This document shows, piece by piece, positions 10,081-21,922 of a stretch of DNA of 64,000 bases (position 1 is the first letter of the stretch; the number at the start of each line of letters is the position of its first letter). The notes under the pieces were generated by a model. That model made no database searches, was not told where the DNA came from, and worked only from the letters and a program-made list of their open reading frames with translations. The translations under genes and the position numbers were made by a program. Source of the DNA: Erythrophleum ivorense (Eukaryota > Streptophyta > Magnoliopsida > Fabales > Fabaceae); NCBI GenBank assembly GCA_026724425.1, contig JAIUCV010000117.1, positions 1,583,501-1,647,500 on the forward strand, in the 5' to 3' direction.

Positions 10081-13000
10081 TCATTCAGATTCATCTGAAT
10101 CCTCTGCAGTAACATCAGATGAGCCTTCTTCTTCCTCATCGTCTTCCTCTGCGTCGCCCAATTTCATTCTGCTTGCAGTCATTTTGGCTAACGCAGCAGC
10201 TTTGCTTGCTCGGTGTGACCGGGTCATCAAATTAGTAGCAGCAGAAGGTGGTGGAGGAGGAGATGCTACTTCTTCATCTTCATCAGATGATGTTTCGACC
10301 CTTACTCGTCTTCTTGATCGAGCTGGTCTCGTTGAGCAAGGAGCAGGTGTCTGTGGCACTGTTGCGGGCACAGTGATATCCAAGTCGTAACTTACTCCTA
10401 GTGTTTCTGTAATTAGCAATTAGATGTTAAGAGAGACTCTGCACATAACTTTGTAAAACGAAACTTGTAATGTACGAAGGCAAAAGATCAATGTACCAAA
10501 GATGGAATTTGCTTCATCTTGTGAAATATCCTCGCTTGGAGAAGCATCCAAACATTTGAGATGGTCAAGCATCAGTTTCAGTTCCTTAAGAAGCTCCTTC
10601 TCTGAGGATACAGAATCCGCGACTCGGCTTAAAAGCTTTCTCATCAACTTTATCACGTTTTGTTCTGATCGTTTCAGATTGAGCAGCACAAGTATTTTGC
10701 ACAGCGCTAAAACATATGCCTTCTCAGCAGCAGTCTTCTTAGCCTTGAAGCTTGCCATCTAATAGGAAACAATGTTAATTGCATCAATGGACAAGAGATC
10801 TTCACCCTCTCTATCCAAACTTTTCTTGATCTTACGGACAATATGATTTATGCAACTAACCTCGATGGCTATGCGTATGGCTAACCCTTCTTCTGTATGG
10901 TCTAGTGGAGTCTGGATAGCATCTTCTGCGCTTTCAGGCTCACCTCTAGTCTCCTTTTTGTATAGCGGGGTTTGCATCATCTGCAGGATGAATCGGGCTG
11001 CTTGGACTGCGCGCTTACGTTGATTTGATACAACGTATGACGAAGTTTTAGTGATTCCATCAATCCCAGGCCACAATGAACGTATCAGAGGAACAAAAGC
11101 CTTTGACACATATCCCTACATCACATGACAAATCATTCAAACAAGTGTTGTGCAAAACTAATCAACATATAAACAAACACGCCATGAAATCTCTCTTAAG
11201 GACATCCTCGTGTTCGTTACCTTGTGCTTTTCTGAGAGGGCGGCATAATGCTCAAAGAAGACAGATAAACACTGTTTGAACCTGGAGAGTTATTACGAAG
11301 AACAGTTATTCTGATGGCAGAAGTTACCAATCGAAAAAGAAACAAAATCTATGTACCTCAGTTGTTCTTTTGACTCCTCGCTGAAGTATAATGCAACCAG
11401 CTTGCCTAAAACAAAAGGATATAAGGATGGAGGCAAGTTTGGGTACTTCTCTCCTAGAAGAAGAAGTTTCGCAAACCCCTCCCCGATAGTTGCTTTAACC
11501 GACTCATTTTCACTGCTCTCTGTGTATGCTCTCCAGTCATCACTTTCTAGTCCAGCATACAAGAGGTCGAGCATTTTTAAGTTCAAATCTTCTTCGGCGT
11601 TGGACAAGTCGATAGGTACAAAATCAATGCTTTCATCGTCAAACTGTGATGAGAGATCTTGTCCCATTGCCTTATCAACTTCTGTAGGACTATGCCACAT
11701 CCCAAGATCAACTAGTGCCTTGGAAGCCATAATACTAATCGGAGGTGGGCTTCTACAAAAAGCTACCCGTAGCTGCCTTACTAGCTCTTCGCTAGGCTTC
11801 TTCTCTGACAAACCAAAAAGACCAAGGCACTTTACAGCAATCCTCTGCACATCCAAGTGTGTGTGTTTTGCCTGCATTACATGAATCATATCAGAAAGAG
11901 TGTTTGTTTCTGCAGAGCAAGAAAGTTGGACAATGACAAAATTATGCCCATGTTTTGTAATGGTAAAAGAGATTTAACTGCATGACAATTTAACAGAGGA
12001 GAGTAGAAAATATACCCCAGGAAGCAACAAAGCATGCAATATCTCTTCTGGGTCAATAGCCTTCCCTTGCAGTGAATGTATAGATTTTCCATTTTCCAAC
12101 AGAAGACTCGTCAGAGAAAGCATGTGCATCCACTGCAAGAAATCTGCAGTCCTTTCCCTACAGGGTCTCGCTAGTTCTTCAACAACAACAAGTATAATCT
12201 CTTCATATTCTCCAGGGGCAGCATGAACTTTCTTAGCTAATTTGGATACTGCATCAGCCCAAGCTCTATCACCACCAAGATTTATACCATCTCCAATTAC
12301 AATACTGTTCCCATCTTCATCTAATTCTTGCTCAAAAGGACTGTGGAGCAGCTCCTGGACAAATGAACTTGCAGTCTTGTGGAGCATAGCGTCGGAGAAA
12401 TCAAGCATTATGCCCAGCAATAATAGCTGCCTTGAAGCAAAGTGATGATTCGGTCCTGAAAATTATATGTAAGCAGAAGGTATCTCCCAAACAAAAACAA
12501 CCAAGTTTTGTTATTAGAAACCATATTTGGACTCACCAGCTTCTATATGAGCTTTAACTAGAGCAACATAATCAGACACTGTTGCAGGAAGAATTCTTTC
12601 AAGCAAATCATTCGCATCTGAAGCTTCAGCAGCATAAACTGCCGCCTCAGCTCCCATCGCAGTAGCAGCATCAGAACCCTTTGCCTGTGTAACAGTCTCG
12701 TCATTCTTAGCGTGTCCATATATATAACCAACAGTATGAGCATAAAAATCATTACGAGAACCAAGAATTGTATTTCAATGGTAGCCTGTATAGTAGACAA
12801 TATACTCCAACAGGATTTTGAGTGGATCCATGCAATACCTAAAGTTTGCGTTCTCAGACAAAAGGCTATTCAATATAAGAAAAGGTGAAGCAAACTGACA
12901 ATAAGTGTTTTATTACTTTGAAAGGATTGATGTGCCATGCATTGATTTCTGTAATTTTTTTTTGTTTTGTGTTGAGATGGAAGCTGACTCAAAAAAAAAA

Positions 13001-15033
13001 GGTAACCTGAAATCACAGGACATGTTCTTTGATTCAGTACTACCTATCGTGGGGAAAATTTTCAGATATTGTGGCTTCACAACAACCTTATTTGAAATAT
13101 AAAAGTACCAAACCTCAGTAATGAATAGTTGGTAAGTGGAAAACTTACTTGAGCACTTTTGTGTAAGTTCCTGCATATAATCCTCCAGTAAAGAGCAACT
13201 TCCGGCTCCATAAGTTGGATGCTGGGTGGAGAACATGAGCTCTCATCTAACACAAGTATAAGAAAATATAAGCATAATGCAAAATTTCAAACATATGCGC
13301 ATATATGGTTCAACTTCAACAGACCTCTAGCTTCACCATCTGCTGACAATATGTACTTCTGGATGCTTTTATCATCAGTGGGCATTATCAGTCCCTCACT
13401 TAACAGAACCTCCAAAGCCGATTCTGCTACAGATTCATACGTTTCAACGTCAAGGTATTTAAGAAATTCGATAGGATCTCCTTGACAACAGTTAGATAGC
13501 CATTGATCTTTCATTAGCTTCAAACATTCCTTTGAAACATTTACAGCACGATCAGCGAGCCCTCTCTGAAGAATTGTGGTCCTAAGCTTGATGCTAAAGC
13601 AGGAGAATGTAAAAAATACCAGTCAGGAGAAAGTGAAGGACAGTAGGGAAACGGAAATGCAAACTTTTGCCAATGGCATAAAACTCTTATTCAGAGGTCA
13701 ACTAAAGATAGAAACAAAGCTCTAAGCCAAATTTTACCTCAAACTCTGAAGAGGAACTTTATTTGCTAGAACAGAGTAAGCAGCTTTGCGTACTAATTCA
13801 TTAACATCGAGCGTGCAATCGATGATTGCTTGAGTGGTTGCATTTGAAGGAGGCAGAGATAGAACAATTGTTTTGCGTACCTCCTGGAAACATTAAAAAG
13901 CTGAGCAATAAGACTTTGGGAAGGCATCATGACTAATTGGGAATTTGATTTACGATGTCCAGACTTTGATGGCAAACCAGAAATGGCACAAAATAGAAAC
14001 TTTACCGGATTCTGTTCCAAAGGAAGCACCTCAAGGAGCAAATCAAGAATGTCACTATTCTCAGGATCGTTTACAAAGCGTGAAAGAGACCTGACAGAAA
14101 AAGTACGTATGACAGGAGCTTTGTCCTGGACACGCAACATCATGCAATCTATTACATCATCCCATAGTTCATCCGCCACTTCCACCTCATCTGGCAGCCT
14201 CAAAATGATCTAAAAAGAACACAATTTACAGAATAAGTCGAAAGGTAAAAAGATATATGGCTAAAGGCCTTCAAAACATGAAATCAGAATTCATAGAAAC
14301 ATGCCAAATGAAGCATCTTAAGGTATCATAACACTAGCACAGCCTCAAATCCAAATCTACCCAATAAGGCAAACAAAAAGCCATAAAATTCATCTCCAAT
14401 TTCTAACATTTGTCAGACTATGATCAATACCCAAATAAGGACGCTCAAAAAGTTGAAATTAAACTCCAAAGACGACAAAAATGGTTCCAAGCACAAACTA
14501 GATTTCGAATTCCATTAAAGCCCAACACATTGTCCCTCAAAAAAAAAAACATTTGCCCAGTAAATTCAGTTCTACAGTTTGACGGAGAAAGAACCCTAAT
14601 CGTCTTATACCTCGGAAATTATCTGGCACGCCCTGAATCTAGCGTTTCTGTTCGCCGCCACAGACCCAGCAACTAAAAACTTGAGAAATTCACCCAGAAA
14701 CTCGTCGCAATCGGAATCACCATCTGAATTACTGCGCAGACAAGCGAATTCCGCCACGAATCGCACAACACGCTCTGCCGCTGCAGTTCTCCGTTGAGCC
14801 GCGACGAAAAGAGGGGTTAGGGTTTTGAAAAACGCCGAAGAGAATTGACGTATAGAAGAGGATTCATCGGACTCAGACGAAGATAGTTTCGACCGGACGG
14901 TGGCTAGCTCCTTCAGCTTCCGGTTATGAGTAGCGTACGAAGTGCGAGTCTCGTTCAGGATCTTGGCGATTTTCTGGAGAAGATGACGATGTGCGGAAAC
15001 GGAAGCGGTTTCTGATTCTTCGCCCATATTCAC
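10081..15033 (-). CDS. CAPG: Condensin I complex subunit CAP-G (HEAT-repeat), 12 exons
   Basis: Minus-strand gene; exons 14611-15033, 14006-14209, 13738-13883, 13325-13593, 13149-13246, 12537-12684, 12016-12455, 11357-11871, 11221-11281, 10861-11115, 10497-10758 and 10081-10406. All have GT-AG borders and phases agree, giving 1048 residues, close to the roughly 1050 expected for plant CAP-G. The start MNMGEESE (a second ATG lies two codons on) precedes HEAT-type helices. The Cnd3 C-terminal region spans about residues 500-900. The tail is charged, with STRPARSRRRVRVETSSDED and an acidic end. CAP-G is the kleisin-bound HEAT subunit of condensin I, which compacts chromosomes in mitosis and meiosis. 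Single-copy and apparently intact; it matches At5g37630 by recollection. Confidence 0.92.
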
Positions 15034-15870
15034 AAAGAGAATTTGAATTTCTTCTGAAGAGAAACCCAGAAATGTTGATGATTTCTCGAATCCACGCTCC
15101 TGTGAATAGACGAGTGTTTAATTAGATTGTATATATGAATGTGAGACTTTAAAATTAGATCTACTTGTTGTTCAAAATTTTCTCTGAGCGGGAAATATTC
15201 TTTTTTTGAAAATTACAGTAATAGAATTGAATTTATTTTTTCCTTTTAAAATCTTTAGTTCTTTACCATCTATATTTTTGTTTTTAAATCATACACATTT
15301 GTGACATTTCTTTACTTAATAAACACAAAACCATTTAGCCTAGTTTGATATTCTAACTCATAGTGGTGTTTGTATTTTGCACCTTATAAAAAGTGGCTTT
15401 AAACTTGTATTGTTTCTTTCTTTTTTAACGTTTCATTCGTTTACTTTTCATTCTTCATGTAAATAACTCATTTGGTTGATTAGTATATTTAACATCATAA
15501 TTTAACGTGATTTTGCAAATATATATTTACCAATCAAAAATTTGTCGAATGCTAAACAAAACGCAAAAGAATGCTGATTTACAATTTGGCTTAAAAAGGA
15601 CAAGTAAAAAAAATGATTAAGCAAGTAAATTGGTTTATAGCTTATTACATGATAATTAAGTGGCTGAACCTTATTTTTTATGTTTATCAAAGAAAAATCC
15701 ATCGATTGAAAAACAGTATTTATTTATAATGAAAAAATATATCACTTTTTCGAATAATATTTGAAACATGTCATAATTTTCTAACAACATTTAATATTTA
15801 ATATATGATTAAATATTTTGTATAATTTATCAAAATATATTTAAAAGAAATTTAAATTTATCATATTCTT
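15034..15870. other. CAP-G upstream region, AT-rich intergenic
   Basis: It contains the CAP-G promoter (minus strand) close to 15034-15200. The remainder is AT-rich, with no gene or clear repeat seen. Confidence 0.45.
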
Positions 15871-16184
15871 TTAAGCAGAAATAAGATCTCTCGTTGCGTC
15901 GCCTGAGATATACGTTACACGATCTCTCTTAGGCTGCACCGAACACTGTCTCTATGCTCTCCTCAATTGCTGCAAAACCAAAGATTACCGTTGGTACATT
16001 CTTCGCCGGAAAGCCAACGGCACTCATAGCTTGGTCCTTATCCCGTTGCTTCCTCGAAGATATATGTCGTCGGTGCAGTTCACGATCAAAGTATGAAATC
16101 GAGTGAGGAAATAATCGATTGTAGATTTCACGTGGTGAAACCCATCATGAGCATTCCTATGCAAATGTATTCTACGGTCCCTAG

Positions 16185-16582
16185 TGAAGACAATTGGAAA
16201 ACAGAGTATTTGGGTTGAACAAATATGTTTTATTATCTCATTTCAACTTAATCGATTACAAGCTTAAGCATTCGCTTTATATAGAGATTACAAGGAGATT
16301 CATTTAACCTAGACATCACCTGATACGTCATTGGACAGCAAGGCATATCGGTTATGCATCGTCTTCGGATCCTCCGTTTTTCCTGCGATATCCAGTTTCA
16401 CTTTTCTCTTCTTCTCCTTATCTTCCTCTTTCTTTTGTCCTGTTGTTGCAGGTGACCGTTGGAGCTTTGGTGGATCATTACTGGGCTCCTTTGCTATCAC
16501 TTTGGGCCTCCACTGCTGATGGACCTGCATCATATTCTCCTCAGCTGCTACACTGTCGTTTTGCGGTTTTAGAGTCTTATCA
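16185..16582 (-). repeat. 3' LTR of the young Copia element
   Basis: 398 bp, ending with TGAAGACAATT/..GTCTTATCA on the plus strand. It contains the last 91 codons of the Gag-Pol frame (stop at 16309-16311). Confidence 0.92.
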
Positions 16583-19500
16583 GCCCCTCTCAAACTCGGT
16601 GTAGGAGGCACATCCACACCAAGTTTGTATCTTAGTGAGGTGAATACAGCAACGGGCAATGATTTAGTGAAGATGTCAGCTATTTGAAGATGAGATGAAA
16701 TGTGCTTAACTTCTAGGAGTCCTAAAGCCACTCGTTCTCTCACATAGTGATGGTGAGTTTCAAAGTGCTTGGACTTGGCGTGGAAAGCAGGGTTTGCAGT
16801 CAGGTAGACAGCAGAGAGATTGTCGCAATACAGCAGTGGAGTCTTCATCATTGGAACACCTAACTCTTTCAGAACCGCTCCAATCCAAGTTATCTCTGAA
16901 GCTGCATCAGACATAGTTCTATACTCTGCCTCTGTAGAACTCTTGGCCACAGTTTCTTGTTTCTTACACGACCAAGAGATGAGATTATAACCCAAATAAG
17001 TGCAGTAACCTCCGGTAGACCTTCTAGTGATAGGACATCCATTATAATTGCTATCACAGTAAGCCCGTAATGTAAAATCAGAAGCTTTATTGAAGTTGAT
17101 TCCCATTGTAATTGTACCTTTGACATAACGCAGTATCCTCTTTAGCAAGTTATAATCAGCCACTGTAGGAGAATGCATTTTCTGACAAATAAAGTTAACC
17201 GCAAACTGTATATCAGGTCTCGTGAGTGTGAGATATTGTAACTTGCCCGCTAGACTGCGAAAGTATTTAGGATCCTCAAACTGCACATTCTGAGCAGGAA
17301 CTCTATGAGGTTGTATCGGCAAGGGAGTCGGCATAGGAGCACAATCACTCATAGATGCAGTTACCAGCAGATCTTCAGCATATCGCTGTTGAGATAAGAA
17401 CAGCCCCTCTTGATGGAAGTGTGCTTGTATTCCCAAAAAATACTCCATCTGTCCAAGATCCTTCATCCTGAACTGAGTTTTAAGAGCACTGAGAAAATTC
17501 TCCTTTACAGCTGAATCATTACCAGTGATTACCATGTCATCTACATAAAGTAACAAGATGATGATGTCTTTGTTCTTCATGTAAATGAACATAGAAGGGT
17601 CCTTAACACTGCAAGTGAACCCAAACTCCAAGAGATAATGGCTAAACTTATCAAACCAAGCTCTAGGTGCTTGTTTTAGTCCATATATCTCCTTATGCAA
17701 CAAACACACATGATCCGATTTAGCCTTATCAACAAAACCTGCTGGTTGTTTCATATATACCACCTCACTAAGGTCTCCATGTAAGAAAGCATTCTTAACA
17801 TCCATTTGTTTAATCGGCCAATCCATCACCGTGGCCAAGTGAAGAACCTCTCTTACCGTTGCTGATCTTACCACTGGACTGTATGTCTCTAGATAGTCAA
17901 TGCCTTCCTCCTGATCAAACCCTTGAGCCACCACTCGCGCCTTAAGTCTATCAAGATCGCCATCAGATTTGATCTTAGGAGTGAAGATCCATTTGCTACC
18001 TAATACATTCATATCAGGTGTATAAGGAACTAACGACCAAGTTCTAGTGATCCCACAAGTGTCAATCTCCTCTGTCATAGCTCCCTTCCAGCCAGGATGT
18101 TTCAAAGCTTCTGCCACAGTACGAGGTCTCGGATATTTAACTTTATGAGTTAACATCACATAACGTGGATTCGGCTTCCTAATCCCAACTTGCGACCGAG
18201 TGACCATCCGATGTGTATTCTGTGGAGCAGGTACGGGAAGAAGCGTGTGCTCTGTTTCAACTGCAGTAGATTGAGCCTGAGGCACAGTGTCATCTGTCCC
18301 ACCATCAAAGGAATTCACGCTGTCGCATATAGCAGCAAGATCTAAGCTTGGCGTACGCCCAGGACATGAATTCTCTGAAGTGGTAGACGAGTTTTGTACC
18401 TCTGGTAAGATATTAGTACTTGAAGATGATGGCACCGGAGTATGCGCTGTATCAGAACCTGTCGCTGTTGAAGTAACCAGCTCTGCACCAACTGTTCTGA
18501 CACTTTGTACAGGGACTTGATCAGTCCTCTGAGGTAGAGATGTCGTTACAAAACTCCGCAACCACGCTTTAGTTAGAGCTGAAGTTGCAGGTGGATGGAG
18601 AGATTGATACGCATCTCCGAACGGGAACACGGTTTCATCAAAGATTACATGACGGCTGATGTACACACGGCCTGTAGGAGGATACAAGAAGCGATAACCC
18701 TTATGCTTAGCTGAATAGCCAAGAAAAACGCACTTCAGAGATTTGGGATCAAATTTATGATCTGCATAATCTCTTAGTGTAGGAAAGCAAGCACAACCAA
18801 AGGTACGTAAGGCTGTGTACAAAGGAGAAATCCCAAACAGCTTCTGATATGGAGATTCTTTGCTTTGCAGAGCTGTTGTAGGAAGAAGATTAGTCAAGTA
18901 ATTCGCAGTGAAGAATGCTTCAACCCAGTATTTAGCTGGCATTTTGCTCTGAAATAACATTGACAAACCCAATTCTGTGAGATAACGATGCTTTCTCTCC
19001 ACTAAACCGTTCTGTTGTGGTGTGTGAGGACACGACACAAAATGTTGAATGCCACACGATTGCAGATGTTGCAGCAATTTTGTGTTAATGAACTCACCTC
19101 CTCCATCACTTTGAAATGTGCCAATCTTCTCCTTAAACTGATTCTCAACTAAGGTTTGGAAAGAGATAAAGACAGAAACAAAGTCGGATTTGCATTTCAA
19201 AGGATAGAACCAGCAATATCTTGACCAATTGTCAATTAGAATTACATAATAACGGAACCCTTGAACTGAAACTACAGGAGCAGGTCCCCAAAGATCACAG
19301 TGGAATCTCTGTAACGGCTTTGAAGCAACAAAATCAGATGAACTAAACGGTAATCTAGCACTTTTCCCAAGACTGCACGACTCACAGACGAGATCAGTGT
19401 GTTTATTTATTGAAATAGCTTTGATAGAGGAGAGGTGTTGTAGAACTTGAGCTTGAGGATGACCGAGCCTCCTGTGCCACACCAAATCTGAGGCTGCGTG

Positions 19501-20877
19501 TTGGCGAGACGAGAAGAAGACCTCAGGTTTGGTATCTTTCAGCTTATACAAACCCTCTTCATTATTTGTTCCTAGCATAAGTAACCTCTTGGTTCCCTTG
19601 TCCTTAATAATCACCGCATCACAATCAAACTCAAAGGTACAAGGATAATCTCTAGTAACTTTTGACACAGAGAGTAAAGATTTAGCTATATCAGGGCAAA
19701 CCAGAACATCTTTAAGTGGAAGTTTACCTGAAGTAGAGCCAATGACTGTGGATCCAGTATGGGTAATCGGCAAGAAGTTTCCATCAGCTATCATTACCGA
19801 ATCATTACCCTTATACGGTTGTGACTGTTGTAGGTGTGACACAGAGCTCGTTACATGAGCACTTGCACCTGTGTCTGGATACCACTCATGACCCGTCTGA
19901 TTTGTAATATCTGTAATCCTCATAGCAGCCATGGCTTGGGGAATATCTTCTTCTTGATAAGTATTGTCAAACCTGTGCCAACATGACAAAGCTGGATGCC
20001 CCTTTTTACCACAAATCTGACACGGCAACTTAGGTTCCGAGTCCGTTTGAGTCGTCTGACCCCTAATAGATCCCAGCTGTTGCGGAAAGCCTCGACCTTT
20101 GGTAGTGAAAGTTCCACGACCTCTGCTACCTCGGCCATAAAACTGTCCACGACCTCTGCTGCTGTAGTTGACCTGCATAGTATTGAAGGCAAGATGAGGA
20201 GTGACAGTAGCTCCTGCATTGTAAACCTGAACTCGTGACTCTGCACTCATCAAGCGAGGTACAACACTAAGAAAGGTAGGAGGAGGAGTCTTGTCCATAT
20301 CGCCTTCTACACTCGCCTTTACCGACTCATACTCCTGGCCGAGACCCTTCAGAGCTGTAAATATCTTGATTAGCTCAGGTACAGTATGGCCTACGGACTG
20401 GAGAAGAGAGCAGATGGTAGAGATTTCATTCAGAAACTCAGCCATAGGTCTGCCGTTCTTTGACACCACTTGGAGCCGGCATTGAAGATCATAGAGGCGG
20501 GCAGCTGAAACTTTATTGTAGTGGTTCGCCACCGTAAGCCACATGTCGCGAGCCGTAGCACAAGAGATGACAAGGGCCAGAACATCGTGAGAGAAGGATC
20601 CTATGAGCCATGACTTCACTACATGATCTATTTTGAGCCAAGAGTGATAATCTGGATTTGGAATCTCTGTTGACTGACCGTTGATTCCTGGTACCTGAAT
20701 GACGGCAAGCGGCGGAGGATTGGAGCCATCAACAAAGCTGAGAAGCCCTTGACCGGTGAGGTAGATCTCGAATTGGAATTTCCAGAGAAGATAGGTCTCT
20801 TCGGCAAGCTTGACCGTGACTACACTAGAGACAGTCTGTGGAGCTGGTGTGTAAGACGTTAGAGCTTGAGAATCCAT
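16309..20877 (-). CDS. Copia Gag-Pol polyprotein, intact, 1522 aa
   Basis: The frame is open from within the 5' LTR, but the first ATG after the primer-binding site is at 20877 (MDSQALTSY). Domains in order: Gag-like region (about 1-230), RGRG-rich basic segment, zinc knuckle CQICGKKGHPALSC near residue 285, aspartic protease DTGASAH near 332, GAG-pre-integrase HRRLGHPQ, integrase core (HCDLWGP, DGGGEF, ERKHR), reverse transcriptase with LLLYVDDMV near 1110, and RNase H (YCDSNYNGC, KSSTEAEYR). In RNase H the second acid of the usual CDSD is Asn. The frame runs through the polypurine tract (SLRGA) and 91 codons into the 3' LTR, adding a Lys/Arg-rich tail. No stop or frameshift was seen. Confidence 0.93.
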   Translation of the reverse strand: MDSQALTSYTPAPQTVSSVVTVKLAEETYLLWKFQFEIYLTGQGLLSFVDGSNPPPLAVIQVPGINGQSTEIPNPDYHSWLKIDHVVKSWLIGSFSHDVLALVISCATARDMWLTVANHYNKVSAARLYDLQCRLQVVSKNGRPMAEFLNEISTICSLLQSVGHTVPELIKIFTALKGLGQEYESVKASVEGDMDKTPPPTFLSVVPRLMSAESRVQVYNAGATVTPHLAFNTMQVNYSSRGRGQFYGRGSRGRGTFTTKGRGFPQQLGSIRGQTTQTDSEPKLPCQICGKKGHPALSCWHRFDNTYQEEDIPQAMAAMRITDITNQTGHEWYPDTGASAHVTSSVSHLQQSQPYKGNDSVMIADGNFLPITHTGSTVIGSTSGKLPLKDVLVCPDIAKSLLSVSKVTRDYPCTFEFDCDAVIIKDKGTKRLLMLGTNNEEGLYKLKDTKPEVFFSSRQHAASDLVWHRRLGHPQAQVLQHLSSIKAISINKHTDLVCESCSLGKSARLPFSSSDFVASKPLQRFHCDLWGPAPVVSVQGFRYYVILIDNWSRYCWFYPLKCKSDFVSVFISFQTLVENQFKEKIGTFQSDGGGEFINTKLLQHLQSCGIQHFVSCPHTPQQNGLVERKHRYLTELGLSMLFQSKMPAKYWVEAFFTANYLTNLLPTTALQSKESPYQKLFGISPLYTALRTFGCACFPTLRDYADHKFDPKSLKCVFLGYSAKHKGYRFLYPPTGRVYISRHVIFDETVFPFGDAYQSLHPPATSALTKAWLRSFVTTSLPQRTDQVPVQSVRTVGAELVTSTATGSDTAHTPVPSSSSTNILPEVQNSSTTSENSCPGRTPSLDLAAICDSVNSFDGGTDDTVPQAQSTAVETEHTLLPVPAPQNTHRMVTRSQVGIRKPNPRYVMLTHKVKYPRPRTVAEALKHPGWKGAMTEEIDTCGITRTWSLVPYTPDMNVLGSKWIFTPKIKSDGDLDRLKARVVAQGFDQEEGIDYLETYSPVVRSATVREVLHLATVMDWPIKQMDVKNAFLHGDLSEVVYMKQPAGFVDKAKSDHVCLLHKEIYGLKQAPRAWFDKFSHYLLEFGFTCSVKDPSMFIYMKNKDIIILLLYVDDMVITGNDSAVKENFLSALKTQFRMKDLGQMEYFLGIQAHFHQEGLFLSQQRYAEDLLVTASMSDCAPMPTPLPIQPHRVPAQNVQFEDPKYFRSLAGKLQYLTLTRPDIQFAVNFICQKMHSPTVADYNLLKRILRYVKGTITMGINFNKASDFTLRAYCDSNYNGCPITRRSTGGYCTYLGYNLISWSCKKQETVAKSSTEAEYRTMSDAASEITWIGAVLKELGVPMMKTPLLYCDNLSAVYLTANPAFHAKSKHFETHHHYVRERVALGLLEVKHISSHLQIADIFTKSLPVAVFTSLRYKLGVDVPPTPSLRGADKTLKPQNDSVAAEENMMQVHQQWRPKVIAKEPSNDPPKLQRSPATTGQKKEEDKEKKRKVKLDIAGKTEDPKTMHNRYALLSNDVSGDV

Positions 20878-20905
20878 GGATCTACTCCCTGGGGCTCTGA
20901 TACCA

Positions 20906-21303
20906 TGAAGACAATTGGAAAACAGAGTATTTGGGTTGAACAAATATGTTTTATTATCTCATTTCAACTTAATCGATTACAAGCTTAAGCATTCGCTTTA
21001 TATAGAGATTACAAGGAGATTCATTTAACCTAGACATCACCTGATACGTCATTGGACAGCAAGGCATATCGGTTATGCATCGTCTTCGGATCCTCCGTTT
21101 TTCCTGCGATATCCAGTTTCACTTTTCTCTTCTTCTCCTTATCTTCCTCTTTCTTTTGTCCTGTTGTTGCAGGTGACCGTTGGAGCTTTGGTGGATCATT
21201 ACTGGGCTCCTTTGCTATCACTTTGGGCCTCCACTGCTGATGGACCTGCATCATATTCTCCTCAGCTGCTACACTGTCGTTTTGCGGTTTTAGAGTCTTA
21301 TCA
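20906..21303 (-). repeat. 5' LTR of the young Copia element
   Basis: 398 bp, with the same ends as the 3' LTR. On the minus strand it would supply the promoter; a TATA-like TATATAAAG is seen on that strand at about 20996-21004. The primer-binding site begins at 20905. Confidence 0.92.
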
Positions 21304-21922
21304 CCTAGCGTAATCGACAAGAAGATTTACGTTATCGGAGTTTGTAGGTCTAATTATTGTCATGGCTCGAAGATGGTCATGGTGTTCGATACGGAAACAC
21401 AAACGTGGGAGGAGCCTGTGATAATGACGACGCAAGACATGGAGATATTGGACTTAGGTTACGTGTCGTCGCGTTTTGTGGTGATTGGAGATAAGATGTA
21501 CATGAAAACTTCTAAGTATAGCTTTGTTTACGATCCAAAGGAAGATGGACGATATGTTGAATTCTAAGCGGTGGGAACATGCGTGTGTTGTTGACGAGGT
21601 ATTGTACTACTTTGATTATGGTGAGAACAAGTTAAGAGCGTGTGAGACAAAAGGGCACAAGTGTTGAGTTGTTGTGAAAGGTTTAGAAGAATTGTTGCAT
21701 GACGCAGGCTCTTCGTGGTGGTCACGTACAGTGAGTTACGGTGGGAAAGTGGCTGTGTTCTTACCTAAAAGAAATGGTCGGAATGGAACAATGGAGATTT
21801 GGTGTGTGGAGATTGCCTTGGAAAGACGTCAAAAGGGAGAGATTTGGGGTAAGATTGAGTGGTGTGATCTTGTGCTTGAAGGAGGCTTTGACCTGAAGAA
21901 ATCTGTAGCCGTTATGGTGTGA

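Larger units (their letters stand above)
16185..21303 (-). mobile_element. Complete young Ty1/Copia element, LTRs apparently identical
   Basis: The element is 5,119 bp and minus-strand. It is flanked by the 5-bp duplication CCTAG (16180-16184 and 21304-21308). Both LTRs are 398 bp and I found no difference between them by eye. The primer-binding site TGGTATCAGAGC, complementary to initiator tRNA-Met, follows the 5' LTR directly (minus strand, just below 20906). The polypurine tract TTTGAGAGGGG precedes the 3' LTR (about 16583-16595). One uninterrupted Gag-Pol frame fills the interior. Identical LTRs and an intact frame mean a recent insertion that may still be competent. Confidence 0.95.
15876..21922 (+). 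pseudogene. Kelch-repeat F-box protein pseudogene, split by Copia insertion
   Basis: The left part (15876-16184) reads RSLVASPEIYVTRSLLG, then RWYILRRKANGTHSLVLIP, the region between F-box and kelch repeats in Arabidopsis F-box/kelch proteins. The right part (from 21304) reads KKIYVIG and MVMVFDTETQTWEEP, and continues to 21922. Across the Copia insertion the codons join cleanly (..STVP at the left, SVIDKKIYVIG at the right) once one copy of the 5-bp CCTAG duplication is ignored. Other lesions exist: a deletion with frame change near 16045 (after LIPLLP), a frame change near 21545, and TGA at 21665-21667 where the family has Trp. No F-box exon with start was found upstream. Such proteins normally act as SCF ubiquitin-ligase adaptors; this copy cannot. 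Confidence 0.85.

Noticed and set aside
12690..12846. Extra CAP-G exon between exons 5 and 6
   Set aside because: The frame has a stop, and exons 5 and 6 join directly in phase to give the expected NLHKSAQ-AKGSDAA sequence.
16331..16519. Plus-strand open frame in the Copia LTR, repeated at 21052
   Set aside because: Antisense shadow of the Gag-Pol tail in both LTRs.
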